Source of the DNA: Galerina marginata
Lineage: Eukaryota; Basidiomycota; Agaricomycetes; Agaricales; Galerinaceae
Direction of reading: 5' to 3'
DNA length: 64,000 nt
NCBI GenBank assembly: GCA_023014335.1
Contig: JAECYW010000001.1
Location: 1,922,001-1,986,000 of the forward strand
The notes beneath the pieces are model-generated. The model ran no database searches, had not been told where the DNA came from, and saw nothing but the letters and a program-made list of their open reading frames with translations. Positions 52,454 through 63,074 of this stretch are shown piece after piece. Each line of letters opens with the position of its first letter. The first letter of the stretch is position 1. The position numbers and the translations under genes are program-made.

Positions 52454-54660
52454 ATGTCAAGCCCTTCAAGTTTCAATGATTCGAAAGACCTTGGTTTGAA
52501 GGCAATTCGCTTCATCTCTGTCCTACTTCCACTTTCTCTCGTCCTTTTTACGCACCAACGCGAACTAGTACCTTTATATGGATCCACCCCGACTTCAACC
52601 TTACTCGACAAGATAGCTTTTGGTGCCGCAATCTTGTCAGCTATCCATCCAATCCGGGTATCACTGAAACGAAACTTTCTGTACACGGCGTTGGCGCTCA
52701 CCGTCGCTCCAAATGCCACCTACTGGATCGCAGTATGGACGTCAAGGTGGAAGGATCCAGTGTTAGGCCCAGCAATCACTCATGTGGCTGCTTTAGGGCC
52801 GTTGGTGTTTCTTCTGGCTACCTATGTCGTTGAAATGGATGATTCCGATGTATGTATTTCGTTCAGTCGAAATTTAATGACCACTCAACAGTGTTGTGCT
52901 TTTGAAAGGCCGCAGGGGCTCAAACCGCAGAAAGGCCGGCTCTCATTTTGAGATTGCTGAGATCCAGCATAACATATATGATCTCCAAAACTTTGGCCCG
53001 ACGAATGTGGTCGTTGAACTCTATTTTCTACAATGTATCAGACAGCCAGATTGTACGTCCCATCCTGCTCCTGCCACTTCCTTCACCTCCTTCGAATCAC
53101 TGGAACCAACTTTTTTTAGTACCTAAGCTTGGCCGCTATATCCTTCAATTTATGGATTGTATCTCTGGGAGCCCCAAAGAAGGCCTCGCCAGAGAAAAAT
53201 GCTTCGAAAAAGAAGAAAAAGAAGCAGAGCTCAGGGTCATCTTCATTTACAGACGTTCAATGGAAGGACTGCTCTGTTGGTAGCGTTTAATGCTCTTTGG
53301 TGGACCGTTTATCCCCGCTTTTCAAATCCCATCCTACCACATCCTTTGTTTGAAAGTTATACCCACCCCACATACCCCCTCAGGATTTTATCGGCGGAGC
53401 AGTCTGTGACTGGACTAATTACAGTTGCAGAATGGTTGCCTCCTACCGATTATAAAGGCGAAAATGACGAGCAGTTGCATTCGGCTCGATACCTCCGTGC
53501 TTCCCATTCGTTACTTGGCGGAGTATGGACCCAGGGTAAAGTACAGGTTTTGGACAACGAGCAACCTATGAGGGATTCGCTCGGTAATGCACTCGGGGAT
53601 TCCATTTACAGTACCTTCGTGGTTCAAGAGGCTGTCCGTCTCGTCAACAGTACGAAAACAGGAAAAACAGGAGCATGGGCAAATGCGCTCGTCATGTATG
53701 TACCTCGCCATACTTATCATCTGCAGATATCTGAGAGGAAGCGAGCCTATAGTGGTCTTGGTGCCGGAATTTCAGCGACCTCTTTTGCCCGACACGATAT
53801 TTCAACCACTATCGTAGAAATTGACCCTGCAGGTCTACACGGCTGCTCGCACGTTCTTTGGTTTGCCAGATCCAGGTCCCGGAAAGGTTTTCCTAGAAGA
53901 CGCGCGAGCATGGGCTGCTCGGAAGCGGGCCAGCATAGAGAGTGGTCAAAAGGAGACGCTCTTTGATTTCGTCGTTCACTGACTGTTTCTCTGGCGGAGG
54001 AGTGCCTGAGCACATTTTCACTCTGCAATTTTGGAACGACCTTAAAAGGGTGATGCAACCAGACGGTATACTTGTCGTTGTGAGTCGTATCCAAATGGAA
54101 CTTTTGTCATAAGCATTTCCAACTTCTGTTTAGAACTTTGCAGGGCTCCTGAAGTCAACGTCGTCCCGATTGATTATCCACACTCTTGAAAGGAGTTTCG
54201 GCCAGTGTCGAGCATTCCACGACCTGTTTGACACACTACCAGAAGAAAAATATGACACAGAATTTATCAACATGGTTAGCCAGCGTTCTCTTTCCTTTGT
54301 TCAAGCCACCTAACTTCATCTTGCACAATACCCAGGTTCTATTCTGCACCAAGTCGTCCTCGCCGCTGACATTCCGTAAGCCCCGAAGATCAGATTGGTT
54401 AGGATCACCGCTGCGCCGTCATGTTTTACAATCTTTAGAATCCCGAGAAGTCAACCTCAGTGCAATACGAGTTACCTCAGAAGATGCCGCCCGATATATA
54501 CTAACCGACCAACATAATCCTTTGGGAGCCCTGCAGGAAAAACAAGGAAACCACCACTGGCAGGGTGAGCCTCTGTTTTTTTTTTACCAATTTCTATTCT
54601 CATGTGGTCATTATAGTTATGCGCGACGTGCTGCCCAATTTTCATTGGGAAACATATTAA
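52454..54660 (+). CDS. Membrane-anchored spermidine/spermine-synthase-like protein
   Basis: The N-terminal quarter has four or five hydrophobic segments (AIRFISVLLPLSLVLF, LLDKIAFGAAILSAI, FLYTALALTVAPNATYWIAV, GPLVFLLATYVVE, and RTALLVAFNALWWTVYP). The C-terminal half is a Rossmann-type aminopropyltransferase/methyltransferase domain: YLRASHSLLGGVW, GDSIYSTFVVQEAVRLV, IGLGAGISATSFARHDIS (cofactor-binding Gly motif), VEIDPAVYTAARTFFGLP, FVVHDCFSGGGVPEHIF and GILVVNFAG. This is the spermidine-synthase superfamily. The canonical catalytic DSSDP-type string reads VVHDCFSGG, so polyamine synthesis is uncertain. The protein ends MRDVLPNFHWETY after a final intron. Several introns were placed by eye. 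Confidence 0.65.
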
Positions 54661-54922
54661 ATCGTTACACCGTGAATCAGGATTGTAGCTCATAAATTTT
54701 ACATCGAGTGATTCTGAACCCTTTGTTTTGATATAAGTAAGGCCATAGCCTGAGGATTACTTAGTTATAAGTTACGAATGGGCAGGGAAACCAAACGTAA
54801 GTAAGAGCCTGTGAGGCGGTCACCAGACCAGCTGAAGTTTCTGAAACAGGCAATCAGGGTACCAAAACGCTTACGCGAAGCCGTTGAGCTCTTGACCATG
54901 TACCGAAATTAAGGGTGTCTGA

Positions 54923-57352
54923 ATGTCAGAACACCTTCGCCTGTCGTCTCCTGCGTCTTCCTCTCCAGGAAGATTACCTCCAATAGCCAGACCTGACTGG
55001 CCTTGGGCTGCCCGCAGCTACTCACAAAGAAGTCAACAAAACTCTCCACACCCTGCGAGCTCTGTTCAGGGGTCCAACTTGCAAAGTGGCTGGGATACAA
55101 GAGGGTCCTTTTCTTCCACTAATAGTCAAAGTGGGTACACTGGTCCACCCCAAGGGAGGATGTTCACTACTCCCAAGCCGGCTGTAAGTTCGAATATTGG
55201 CTTTTTACCCGGAGAGTCTACAAGGCAGTGGTCATTTACGGTAAGCAAGCTGAAGGTCCGTGACTACAGCCTATTGTCTCACCTATTTTGTACAGGGATT
55301 TGAATGGGCGGTTCGCGATGTTCATAAACTACGTGATTTTGTTGAAGGGAGGGAACTCGCTGCTCTCGATGATGGAACTCGGCCTCCTCCCCCTGAGTTA
55401 GCGGACTTCGAGATACTGAAGCAATCTCCCATGCTTGGAGATCATAAATTCAAACTTGAAATTGGTACGAAGGGCCTATTCATTTGAAGGCAGCTATATT
55501 CACGATTGACACTTTAACAGCCCCTACTGTTCCTGCAGACAATGTTCTACCGTCTACCCCGACAACATTATCACTTTATATCACATCTTTGATGTTGGAT
55601 TTCACTCAAGGAGACTATGAAACGTATGCCTCTATGATGGCCGCCATTAAATGTCAAGATGACCGTGTCGGCGAACGAGGTGCACGCCCAGACTGGGTTT
55701 GGGAGTTTTGGCAAAACGACTGGGTTTTTAGGCGAGAGAGTGAAGTCTGGGGTGAGGAATTTCTGAGAGTACAACATGACCTATCTCACATCTGCTATAT
55801 AGAATGCCCGTTACCTTCACTTAGCTCATTACTTGAAAATCCAAGAATCAGAGAAACGGACTCCCTGGTTATTTGTGTCCAAATCCATTCACCCACCGGC
55901 CCCTCTATTCCTCAACAACCTTCTGTGTACTATGTTCCTCGCGATCTTTTGGATGGGCTCGAAGCATCCTTAGACAATCCGAGTTAGTTTACCAGCATTT
56001 TTCAATATTCGAGCGTATGCTCATGACTAAAATTTGCAGATACTGGCGATGTTCGTTTCGTATGCCTAGAGAAGTATACAGGAAGTGATGGGTCACCCAT
56101 CGTCAGTTCTGCCCAATCTATGAGTTCAATCCTTTCCTGTTCTACTTCAGCGTTCGGTTCACACTCGACAGCCAGGAAGAGGATTATATATGCGCATTCC
56201 GACATTTTAATCCGTCGCTCAGAATACTTCGCAACTATGCTCTCTTCTTCCTTCTCCGAGAACCCTTCGATGTCTACAGGAGAGAGGAAGCTTTACACTG
56301 TTGTCGTTGAGGAGGCCGACTTTGAGACCATCTACTGGTTGTTAAAGTATTGCTATGCGAACTGGTTGCTCTTCAAAGAAAACGATGATCCGAGAGCTGC
56401 CGTCGAAGGCATTGGCGCAGGTTTTAGTGCCCGATGGCTCAATGGTGAGCAAGGTGAATGGGACTGGAAAAGATTTCATAAAGGAGGACCTAGCGAAGAT
56501 GGTACAACTGATAACAGAAGTGCAACCAGTGGAGAAAGCTTGCCTGTCAGTACTGCTGTCAGTCGGTCAACTAGCCGGAAATCAGAAACATACCATGCGA
56601 ACCCTACTCCGAGTGCACCTTCTACTGCGGCTGCGACTAGGACCAGTCCTACAAAGGCGACCGGTAATCCAGGCAACGGTACGCGCACAACCACCGCTAG
56701 CTCATCTCGCAGGCCTACAATTCCACCAGTGGCAAATCCCGTTACAATGACTGTCAGTCATGCTGGACCATCTGGCGGACCAAGGGCGAAGCCCATCTCT
56801 ATTGCTCCTTCGAATACTTTTTCAACATCTCCGCAGTATCCAGTCTCTCCTCGTACCAACAGGCAACCCACTCCCATGACCTCCAATCCTGACCCTCATT
56901 CACACCCAACACCAGCACCTGGACCAGCATCTGCATTGTCTGTTTATCAAGTAGCCCACCGATATATAATGCCAAACCTTGCGGCCCTCGCTTTGGAGCA
57001 CATCATGTCAACCATCACTCCGCAATCTAGCTTCGCTCTTCTCCTGGCCACATCTCTCTGGGAGGAATTGCATACCTTGATTGAGGCAAGATGTTGCTTG
57101 CTTTCACTTTTAGTTGTCGGTCACTGATACGCGTCTTTTTTAGGACTTTGTTGTTGAAAGATGGGACGAGGTTGCTGCATCAGCAGAGTTTGAACAATGT
57201 TGCAAAGAAGTCGCCGCTGGAGAGTAAGCTGATTTCTTGATGTTATTACTATTTATCATCCTGATTTTTTTCCTTGTAGGTGGGGTCCGGATGGAGGAAA
57301 GACGTTGATGTCCGTTTTTCGTCGACTTCGCTCCCCTGCGATGCCTGCATGA
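54923..57352 (+). CDS. BTB/POZ domain protein
   Basis: Possible adaptor for a cullin-3 ubiquitin ligase or a transcription-related scaffold. Begins MSEHLRLSSPASSSPGRLPP with a Ser/Pro-rich leader. A MATH-like region follows (WSFT then GFEWAVRDVHKLRDFVEGRE, LGDHKFKLEIAPTVPADN, QNDWVFRRESEVWGEEFLRV). The BTB fold is ARKRIIYAHSDILIRRSEYF, ATMLSSSFSENPS and TVVVEEADFETIYWLLKYCY. A long disordered Ser/Thr insert splits it from helices VYQVAHRYIMPNLAALALEH and LHTLIE, which continue across an intron to DFVVERWDEVAASAEFEQCC. It ends FRRLRSPAMPA. The insert of about 150 residues within the BTB region is notable. The partner is unknown. Confidence 0.72.
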
Positions 57353-57482
57353 ATCTATATACAACTGTGCGCTACTTATTGTAAACTGTGATTATCACAG
57401 TTGGTTTATAATGATACAAATATTAACGGACAGGTGTATGAGAGAATGCCTATATATACTGGGTGCATCGCCGTACATCCAG

Positions 57483-58733
57483 TTAAGTACAGTTTTGGTC
57501 ATCGATATCCCAGATACCATATATGCCCCATATTCCCTGCAAGGTGTGTCGGTTGATATTGGAAGTAGAGGTATTTGGATTTAACTCACGCGATCATCAC
57601 AAAACGATGGGTTCGGTATTTGTATTCCGTGGACGACTGCAGGAGCAGTTCTACAGATGGTCATCCAATCTTCCCTATTTTTTACACCCCAAAGTCGTGA
57701 TTGGAATCTCTAAAGCCATTTAAGCAGGCAAGTTTACCGGTTAGCCTTGAATTTACACACCCGAATCTTTGAATCTTTCCCGACACACCCCTTTAGATCA
57801 TGATTAATCCCCAGTCTGTTGCAGATATGTTAAAGCAAGTTACCTTGTCCGAAAAGTTGCCCCAATAAGCCAGGCATTGCTCTTCCTCGAAATTTGCAAC
57901 CCAATGGCCTATGACCCCTCCCATCGGCCACTGGAAAAGTATTCAGTACCGAATTCAAATTCTAAGCGTCGATCTTACTTTGCTCTCGCAATACGATGGC
58001 CGAGGAATGAGCGCGCCACGAATTTCTACTTCTGTTTCCTTGCACGCTGCCACCCAGTCGGAAAAAAAGGGTAGATTCCACAAACGCGCTGTGTACTCTC
58101 TGGTCCCAAATCCAAGGCAACGAGCGCCTGGTAGGGGTTCATCCCAGTATCCGGAATGAATCTTGTGACTTTCGGGGTGAAACTCGTGGGTCCGCTGAAT
58201 GGGCTCCTCCGCCTGCACGTCTGGTAAAAGCTCTTCTGTGGATGTAGCTTGCGTCCAGACTTTGGCATTTGACTGGGGATTCTGTGACCATTCACTCAGG
58301 ATTGTCGGTTGCGAGCTTCCTGCTGATGGCACCGTGCTCGATCTGACTGCTTGTGGGCACCGCAGCAGGATCACAGATAGTGGAGCTGCGGCAAAGAGAA
58401 GAAAAATCGAAAGGACCGCTAGAATCACTCTGGATGTTCCCTTGTCTTCGTCAAACCTGATGGAAATCAACTTTGATCTATCGTTTGCATAACTATTCCT
58501 AAAACATCACAACACCTGGGTGAACGGGCGGCAAATAACACGAACCTTGTCGCGTAATTTGGTATGTGATAGGTTCGACCTCCAGATCTAGGGTCGCGAT
58601 GGGTCAAAAAAAGCACAGTCATTTCATGAGAAGGTCGGTCATTGACATAAGGGAGTCCCACCAACCCGTTGTCTTTGGAATGACTTGAATTTGAACCGTG
58701 AAAAGAATAAGAAGGTGGGGAGCTATCAGACAT
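57483..58733 (-). CDS. GTREY-type membrane glycoprotein, two similar domains; unknown function
   Basis: Agaricomycete-type family of unknown role. A cytosolic tail (MSDSSPPSYSFHGSNSSHS) precedes one membrane helix (VILAVLSIFLLFAAAPLSVI). Domain 1 has CLGFGTREYTARLWNLPFF, DWVAACKETEVEIRG, PSYCESKWP and GVIGHWVANFEEEQCLAYW. Domain 2 has RFQSRLWGVKNREDWMTICR, VHGIQIPNPSFCDDR and GIWGIYGIWDIDDQNC, then the stop. The paired Cys and the parallel order show an internal duplication. The membrane helix places the Cys-rich domains outside the cytosol. Three introns interrupt the downstream half and one follows the first exon (donor TACGCGACAAG). Confidence 0.65.
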
Positions 58734-59108
58734 TGGGTTAGGTTGACGTGAAAGACGATATTCGGGAAAGAGATGTGCCTCTGAGAGCTGAATTTCTTGG
58801 TAGTCACTGCAGGCATTCAGAATAAGTATCGAAGAAGCTTTTTGGAGTTTGAATGTTTCTTATGTGGAGGGATTTCACCGTCGCGCGTAAACCGCCATGT
58901 ATTTTTCTATGGTGACTTCAATTTTCGCTGAGCTGCAATAAAGGAGGAGACTTGGACATCGATGGCTGCAGGCAGAGGCATGTTCTTGAAGTTCTTGTCA
59001 CGCACATCAACGCGGTAAGAGTACGGAGACCAAAAACGGCCTGACCCCTGTAAATAGACACATGGTCTTATCTCCCATGTTATATCTTCTTCTTGTGCTC
59101 CAACAGCC
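58734..59108. promoter_or_regulatory. Divergent promoter interval
   Basis: It separates the starts of the GTREY-family gene and the 2OG oxygenase gene. A 67-codon minus-strand frame near 58907-59110 has no family signal. No element was identified. Confidence 0.4.
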
Positions 59109-60500
59109 ATGTTGTCTTATAGACTGAACGTGTTCGTGCGGTCGCCGTTTCCCAAGCGTCTGTTTTCCTATAGTCTACGGCGTGCAAATACCCAGTTCAG
59201 GATTCCTGTCATTGACTTCTCCAAGTTTCGAACGACGTCCTCTGCAGAAGAAAAGAAGGAAACCGCGAAGCAGATTGTCTCTGCTTTCAAAGAGAGCGGA
59301 TTCCTGTACCTTGCAAACCACGGAATAACTACGTGTAAGTACGCGTTCGTGTTACGAACATTTCACAGCATTGATGCCTGTATTTTTGACCAGCCGAAGT
59401 CCAGAGGACATTCCAGAGAGTAGGAATTCCTCAACTTGAGCCCACAATTTTATCATAACGGTACCCACAGAGTGCAGACTTTTTCGCATTGCCCTACGAC
59501 GTCAAAGTAAGAGCCATTCAATTTGATTTCGTTTCTAAATTATAATCTTTTGCCAGCGAAATCTCGCATGGGAAGACCCTCGTTCCAATCGTGGATACGT
59601 CGAGATCGGAAGGGAACGTGTTACCCAGTCTGCAAACCCTGAGGAGATAGCAGCTCTCCGAGAAAAGGCGCCGGATTTCAAAGAAACCATGGAAATTGGC
59701 AGGGATTGGGACACGGACTGGAAGAACCAGTGGCCCTCTGAAACCTCTGCCCCCGGATTCAAACAAAATATGCTAGATTTCTACGAGGTATGTACTTCAT
59801 TTTCACCACTTATTAAGAATTCAAGGCCGATCAAAACTGCCAGACTTGCCATGAACTTCACGTCCATGTTATGCGTTCCATTGCTATTGGCCTGGATCTT
59901 AAAGAGCATTTCTTTGACAATAAAATCGACGAGAAGTGTCATAATTTACGCCTTTTGTCGTACCCAGCTATTAAATCGAACATTTTAAAAAATGAGGGGC
60001 AAGCGCGAGCTGGTGCACATAGCGGTTCGTCATTCATCTCCTTTGAGTCGGAATCCCGCTTACAGGCATCCGTTTTAGATTATGGAACAATAACATTGCT
60101 CTTTCAGGATGGTGTTGGAGGGTTGGAGGTGCAGAATCCTCATACTGGGGAATTTATACCAGCTACCCCGATCGTATGGCCCGTTTATCTTCTTCCAGAT
60201 ATTGCCTTCTCATCGTCGTCGTTTTAGCCGGAAACAATTGTTGTGAATGTCGGTGATCTTTTGGCTCGTTGGAGTAATGACACATTAAGGTCTACCCTAC
60301 ATCGCGTTGTAGCACCACCGGCCAAAAAGGTCAGCGACACAGAAGCTATTACCGCTAAGCGACAGTCAATTGCTTTCTTCTGCAATCCCAACTTCTCCAC
60401 GGAAGTGTCTTGTTTACCAAACTGCGGAGAGGTGGCAAAATACCCTCCTGTTAATGCTGGTGATTACATTGTCGGACGGCTGGCCGCGACTTACACCTGA
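59109..60500 (+). CDS. 2OG-Fe(II) oxygenase, isopenicillin-N-synthase-like
   Basis: Non-haem iron dioxygenase that uses 2-oxoglutarate and O2 on a small-molecule substrate. The N-terminal DIOX_N block is IPVIDFSKFRTTSSAEEKKE, then SGFLYLANHGI and SADFFALPYDVK. It continues RNLAWEDPRSNRGYVEIGRE and CHELHVHVMRSIAIGLDLKE. The iron site is GAHSDYGTITLLFQD (His-x-Asp, split by an intron) with the distal His in STLHRVVAPP. The 2OG-binding Arg is in KRQSIAFFCNPN. At least five introns. The extreme N-terminus (MLSYRLNVFVRSPFPKRLF) is Arg-rich and could be a mitochondrial target. Substrate unknown. Confidence 0.8.
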
Positions 60501-60649
60501 ATGAATCCGGTATTTGCAAAAATTAATTATGAACATCATTGGACAACTTGACTGGCAGGCTCGCCGGATGTATGATAATATCAATTACCGGGACTTGAAT
60601 ATACTGCTCATGAAGCTACTCTGAGAATGCGGAACATTAAAAGAGAATT

Positions 60650-61708
60650 CTAGTCATCATCCATCGCGCCAAACTCGAATGCTCTCCGTTCTGCAGCGGA
60701 CCACTTGCTGAGATCCCATTTTGGCGGGCCTCGCATAGGCAACCTAGGGACTCCTGATAGACATTCCTTGTAGTCTTTCCAAACCCTGGACAGCTTGAAG
60801 TCTGGGTCGCTATCATTTTCGTCGCAGACGTCGCCTTGGGCATACCAGGGTTTGACCCTTTTGCCGCGAGCGGCAGCGGCAGCCTTCTCGTCGATCATCT
60901 TCTTTATTTGGGCCGTCGCTTTCTCCTTCTCATCAGCTTCAAGCCCAATGGCCCACTCGTTAAGTCGGGTTATGTCAAGCGACATCTCTGCTTCCGACTT
61001 GTCTTGGAAAACACGACGTGCGATCGCCTTGCATAACAGTCCATACTGACAGTCCATCCCCTCGCTAAAAGAGACGAGGCGTTTCAAAAGATTTTCGAGG
61101 CTTGGGAAGTGAACGGAGTGTAGCAAATCGTTATCGTCAAGACCACGGAGTACGCCGATTGCACAGGCTCCAATAGTCGTGTTGGTTATATCCACGCGAT
61201 CTCCATCGTCGCAATCTATCGAGAAAAATGCGTTGTCAGATAAATGAATACAATACATACGCCAAGTGTGAGGAGACTTACGCGCCCAGGCAGGCTCGAA
61301 GTCAACAAAGGTCACCAAACCTTCAAGGATATAATATGCTTCCTCCCATTCCTTTTTTTTGATCTTGGTATGCAAAGTGGTCAAAGTTTTGTCGACCAAT
61401 TCGAGGACACCATAAGAGAAGAAGTCTGACGCGTAAAAACGCGACTCTGTCAACGGGGCTCGGCAAAGGCGAAGGTGCATTATACTAACCGTTATAAATA
61501 TACATATCAAAAGCGTCTGGGTTTCTGTTCTCTGCTTGTTGCAGTAGCTTCTCCGCTATATCTTTACCCTTGATAGAAACAAAGGTGTTGACTTCGAGGA
61601 AGGTGTGTCCATCCGGTATGGCCTAGGGGCGACGGTGAGTTGAAATACGCGTTATTTCATGTAAGAATCGAGGACCAGCTCATGCATACTCACCGACGCG
61701 TTGGCCAT
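60650..61708 (-). CDS. Uncharacterised protein, ~300 residues
   Basis: Begins MANAS, spliced to AIPDGHTFLEVNTFVSIKGK, then AENRNPDAFDMYIYN and YGVLELVDKTLTTLHTKIKK. A further intron at 61216-61280 joins FEPAWA to CDDGDRVDITNTTIGACAIG. Helical blocks follow (LENLLKRLVSFSEGM, LLCKAIARRVFQDKSEAEMS). It ends with a charged stretch (EKATAQIKKMIDEKAAAAAR) and SAAERRAFEFGAMDDD. Consistent splicing and composition show a real gene. No domain recognised. It shares a short upstream interval with a divergent plus-strand frame. Confidence 0.55.
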
Positions 61709-61847
61709 CTTTGAAAATGTAGAAATTCTGCAAATTGAGGGTAAGGTGTGGATCGAGAAGAAAGAAGAGCGCGAAAGTATTTCGACCTCTTTATTAGGTT
61801 AGGTTTCATATGCCTGATACTTATCAATTTAGCCACCGCCACATGAT

Positions 61848-62642
61848 GTGCAGTCTTTCAAATGCAGGGATTCAAATCAGACAAAGCTCTTATGTAAGTC
61901 GCTGCATGTACTACTACTAACAACAACAACCACCACCATCCCGTGCCCCCGGCGCGTTTGCTGCTGGTCGTTGCGCTGTTCCGGCTCACGTCGAGCTTCG
62001 GGCACTCGCCGTCTTGTCGTTAATCGACGCTCAGTACCATCAGACACTGTTCTGGTGAGGTTTGGACGAATACCATCGACTACAACACACATATTGCCGC
62101 GCCACGTCACCACAACATCACCCCCCGGCCCCCATTTTACTACTTTCACCCAATTGCTCATCGAAAATCCCTCCTTCACTATAATGCAGTGGTGCCCCAC
62201 GCCTTTGAAGCTACCACCTTTTCGAGGCCCTTCCCTTCCGCCCACCGTTATCACCCTGAAACCACATTCATTAGACAAAAGAATTCGGAAGCTGCGTATC
62301 TTTCCCAACTGTCGACGTCTGCCCACTACAAATGCAGAGCGTGCACGCTTTCGCCTCGAACGTAAAGACCGCCGACTTCGCGACATCATGAATGACCTCA
62401 ACGAGCGACAGGAACAGCTCAGTTGCAGGCTGAAGGCACTCAACGATATCACAGCTCACTTGATATCACTCGAAGCCCAATGTTCTGTGGCCACCGATAC
62501 TGTCCATGCCCTCTCCGTGGCTTCATTAACCGAGCAATCTCTGCTTGTCCAAGAGTCTCTGAGTCTCACCAACTCCATGGACCGAATGTTCGTACCTCAC
62601 ACACTGGCACCCGACATAGACGCAATGTTCCCTCAGCAGTAG
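61848..62642 (+). CDS. Possible basic protein with C-terminal coiled coil
   Basis: Open frame of 264 codons. The first ~150 residues are Arg/Thr/Pro-rich without signal. The end is convincing coiled coil: ERARFRLERKDRRLRDIMND, LNERQEQLSCRLKALNDITA and HALSVASLTEQSLLVQESLS. The real start may be downstream, for example at the PHSLDKRIRKLRIF segment. An antisense frame covers most of it but has less natural composition. Function unknown. Confidence 0.4.
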   Translation: MQSFKCRDSNQTKLLCKSLHVLLLTTTTTTIPCPRRVCCWSLRCSGSRRASGTRRLVVNRRSVPSDTVLVRFGRIPSTTTHILPRHVTTTSPPGPHFTTFTQLLIENPSFTIMQWCPTPLKLPPFRGPSLPPTVITLKPHSLDKRIRKLRIFPNCRRLPTTNAERARFRLERKDRRLRDIMNDLNERQEQLSCRLKALNDITAHLISLEAQCSVATDTVHALSVASLTEQSLLVQESLSLTNSMDRMFVPHTLAPDIDAMFPQQ

Positions 62643-63074
62643 TTTCAGTTCATCTTCGTTTGGGTTATATGTTGAGGATTTGATGGCACGTTATGGTTTT
62701 TTTGGGCTTGTTGACGAAAATCTCCAAGCTTTTTTTTTCCCATTCTACCATTTATCCTTTTAGCATATGTTTATTAGCTAGCACACTCCGCCGAGGCATT
62801 AGTCCTGAGTCTTAGACGAAGGCGGATGTATAAATGTAAACAATGTAAACAACATGGGAACACTATGTATAACACTACGAGAACGAGAGGATGGCAAGTG
62901 GATAGCTGAGTGGAGGAAACGGAAGACGTAAAGTTCGATAAACAAAATTAGTCGATTTGGAGAATACATACGAAAGTTGCGATAAATCTATCCATAAATG
63001 CGACAAGAAGAAAATAAACGTATGATCAGAATCAATGGAGTGCGGTGTTGAGGACGAAGTGTAAAGACTGAAGG
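62643..63074. other. Convergent 3' region
   Basis: Poly-T rich spacer between the coiled-coil frame and the RCC1-like gene. TTTTTTTTC near 62730 and ATAAATGTAAACAATGTAAACA near 62830 are simple sequence. No gene seen. Confidence 0.35.

Noticed and set aside
61877..62452. 191-codon minus-strand frame
   Set aside because: Arg/Ser-rich, overlaps the plus-strand frame with a better coiled-coil end; probably a shadow.
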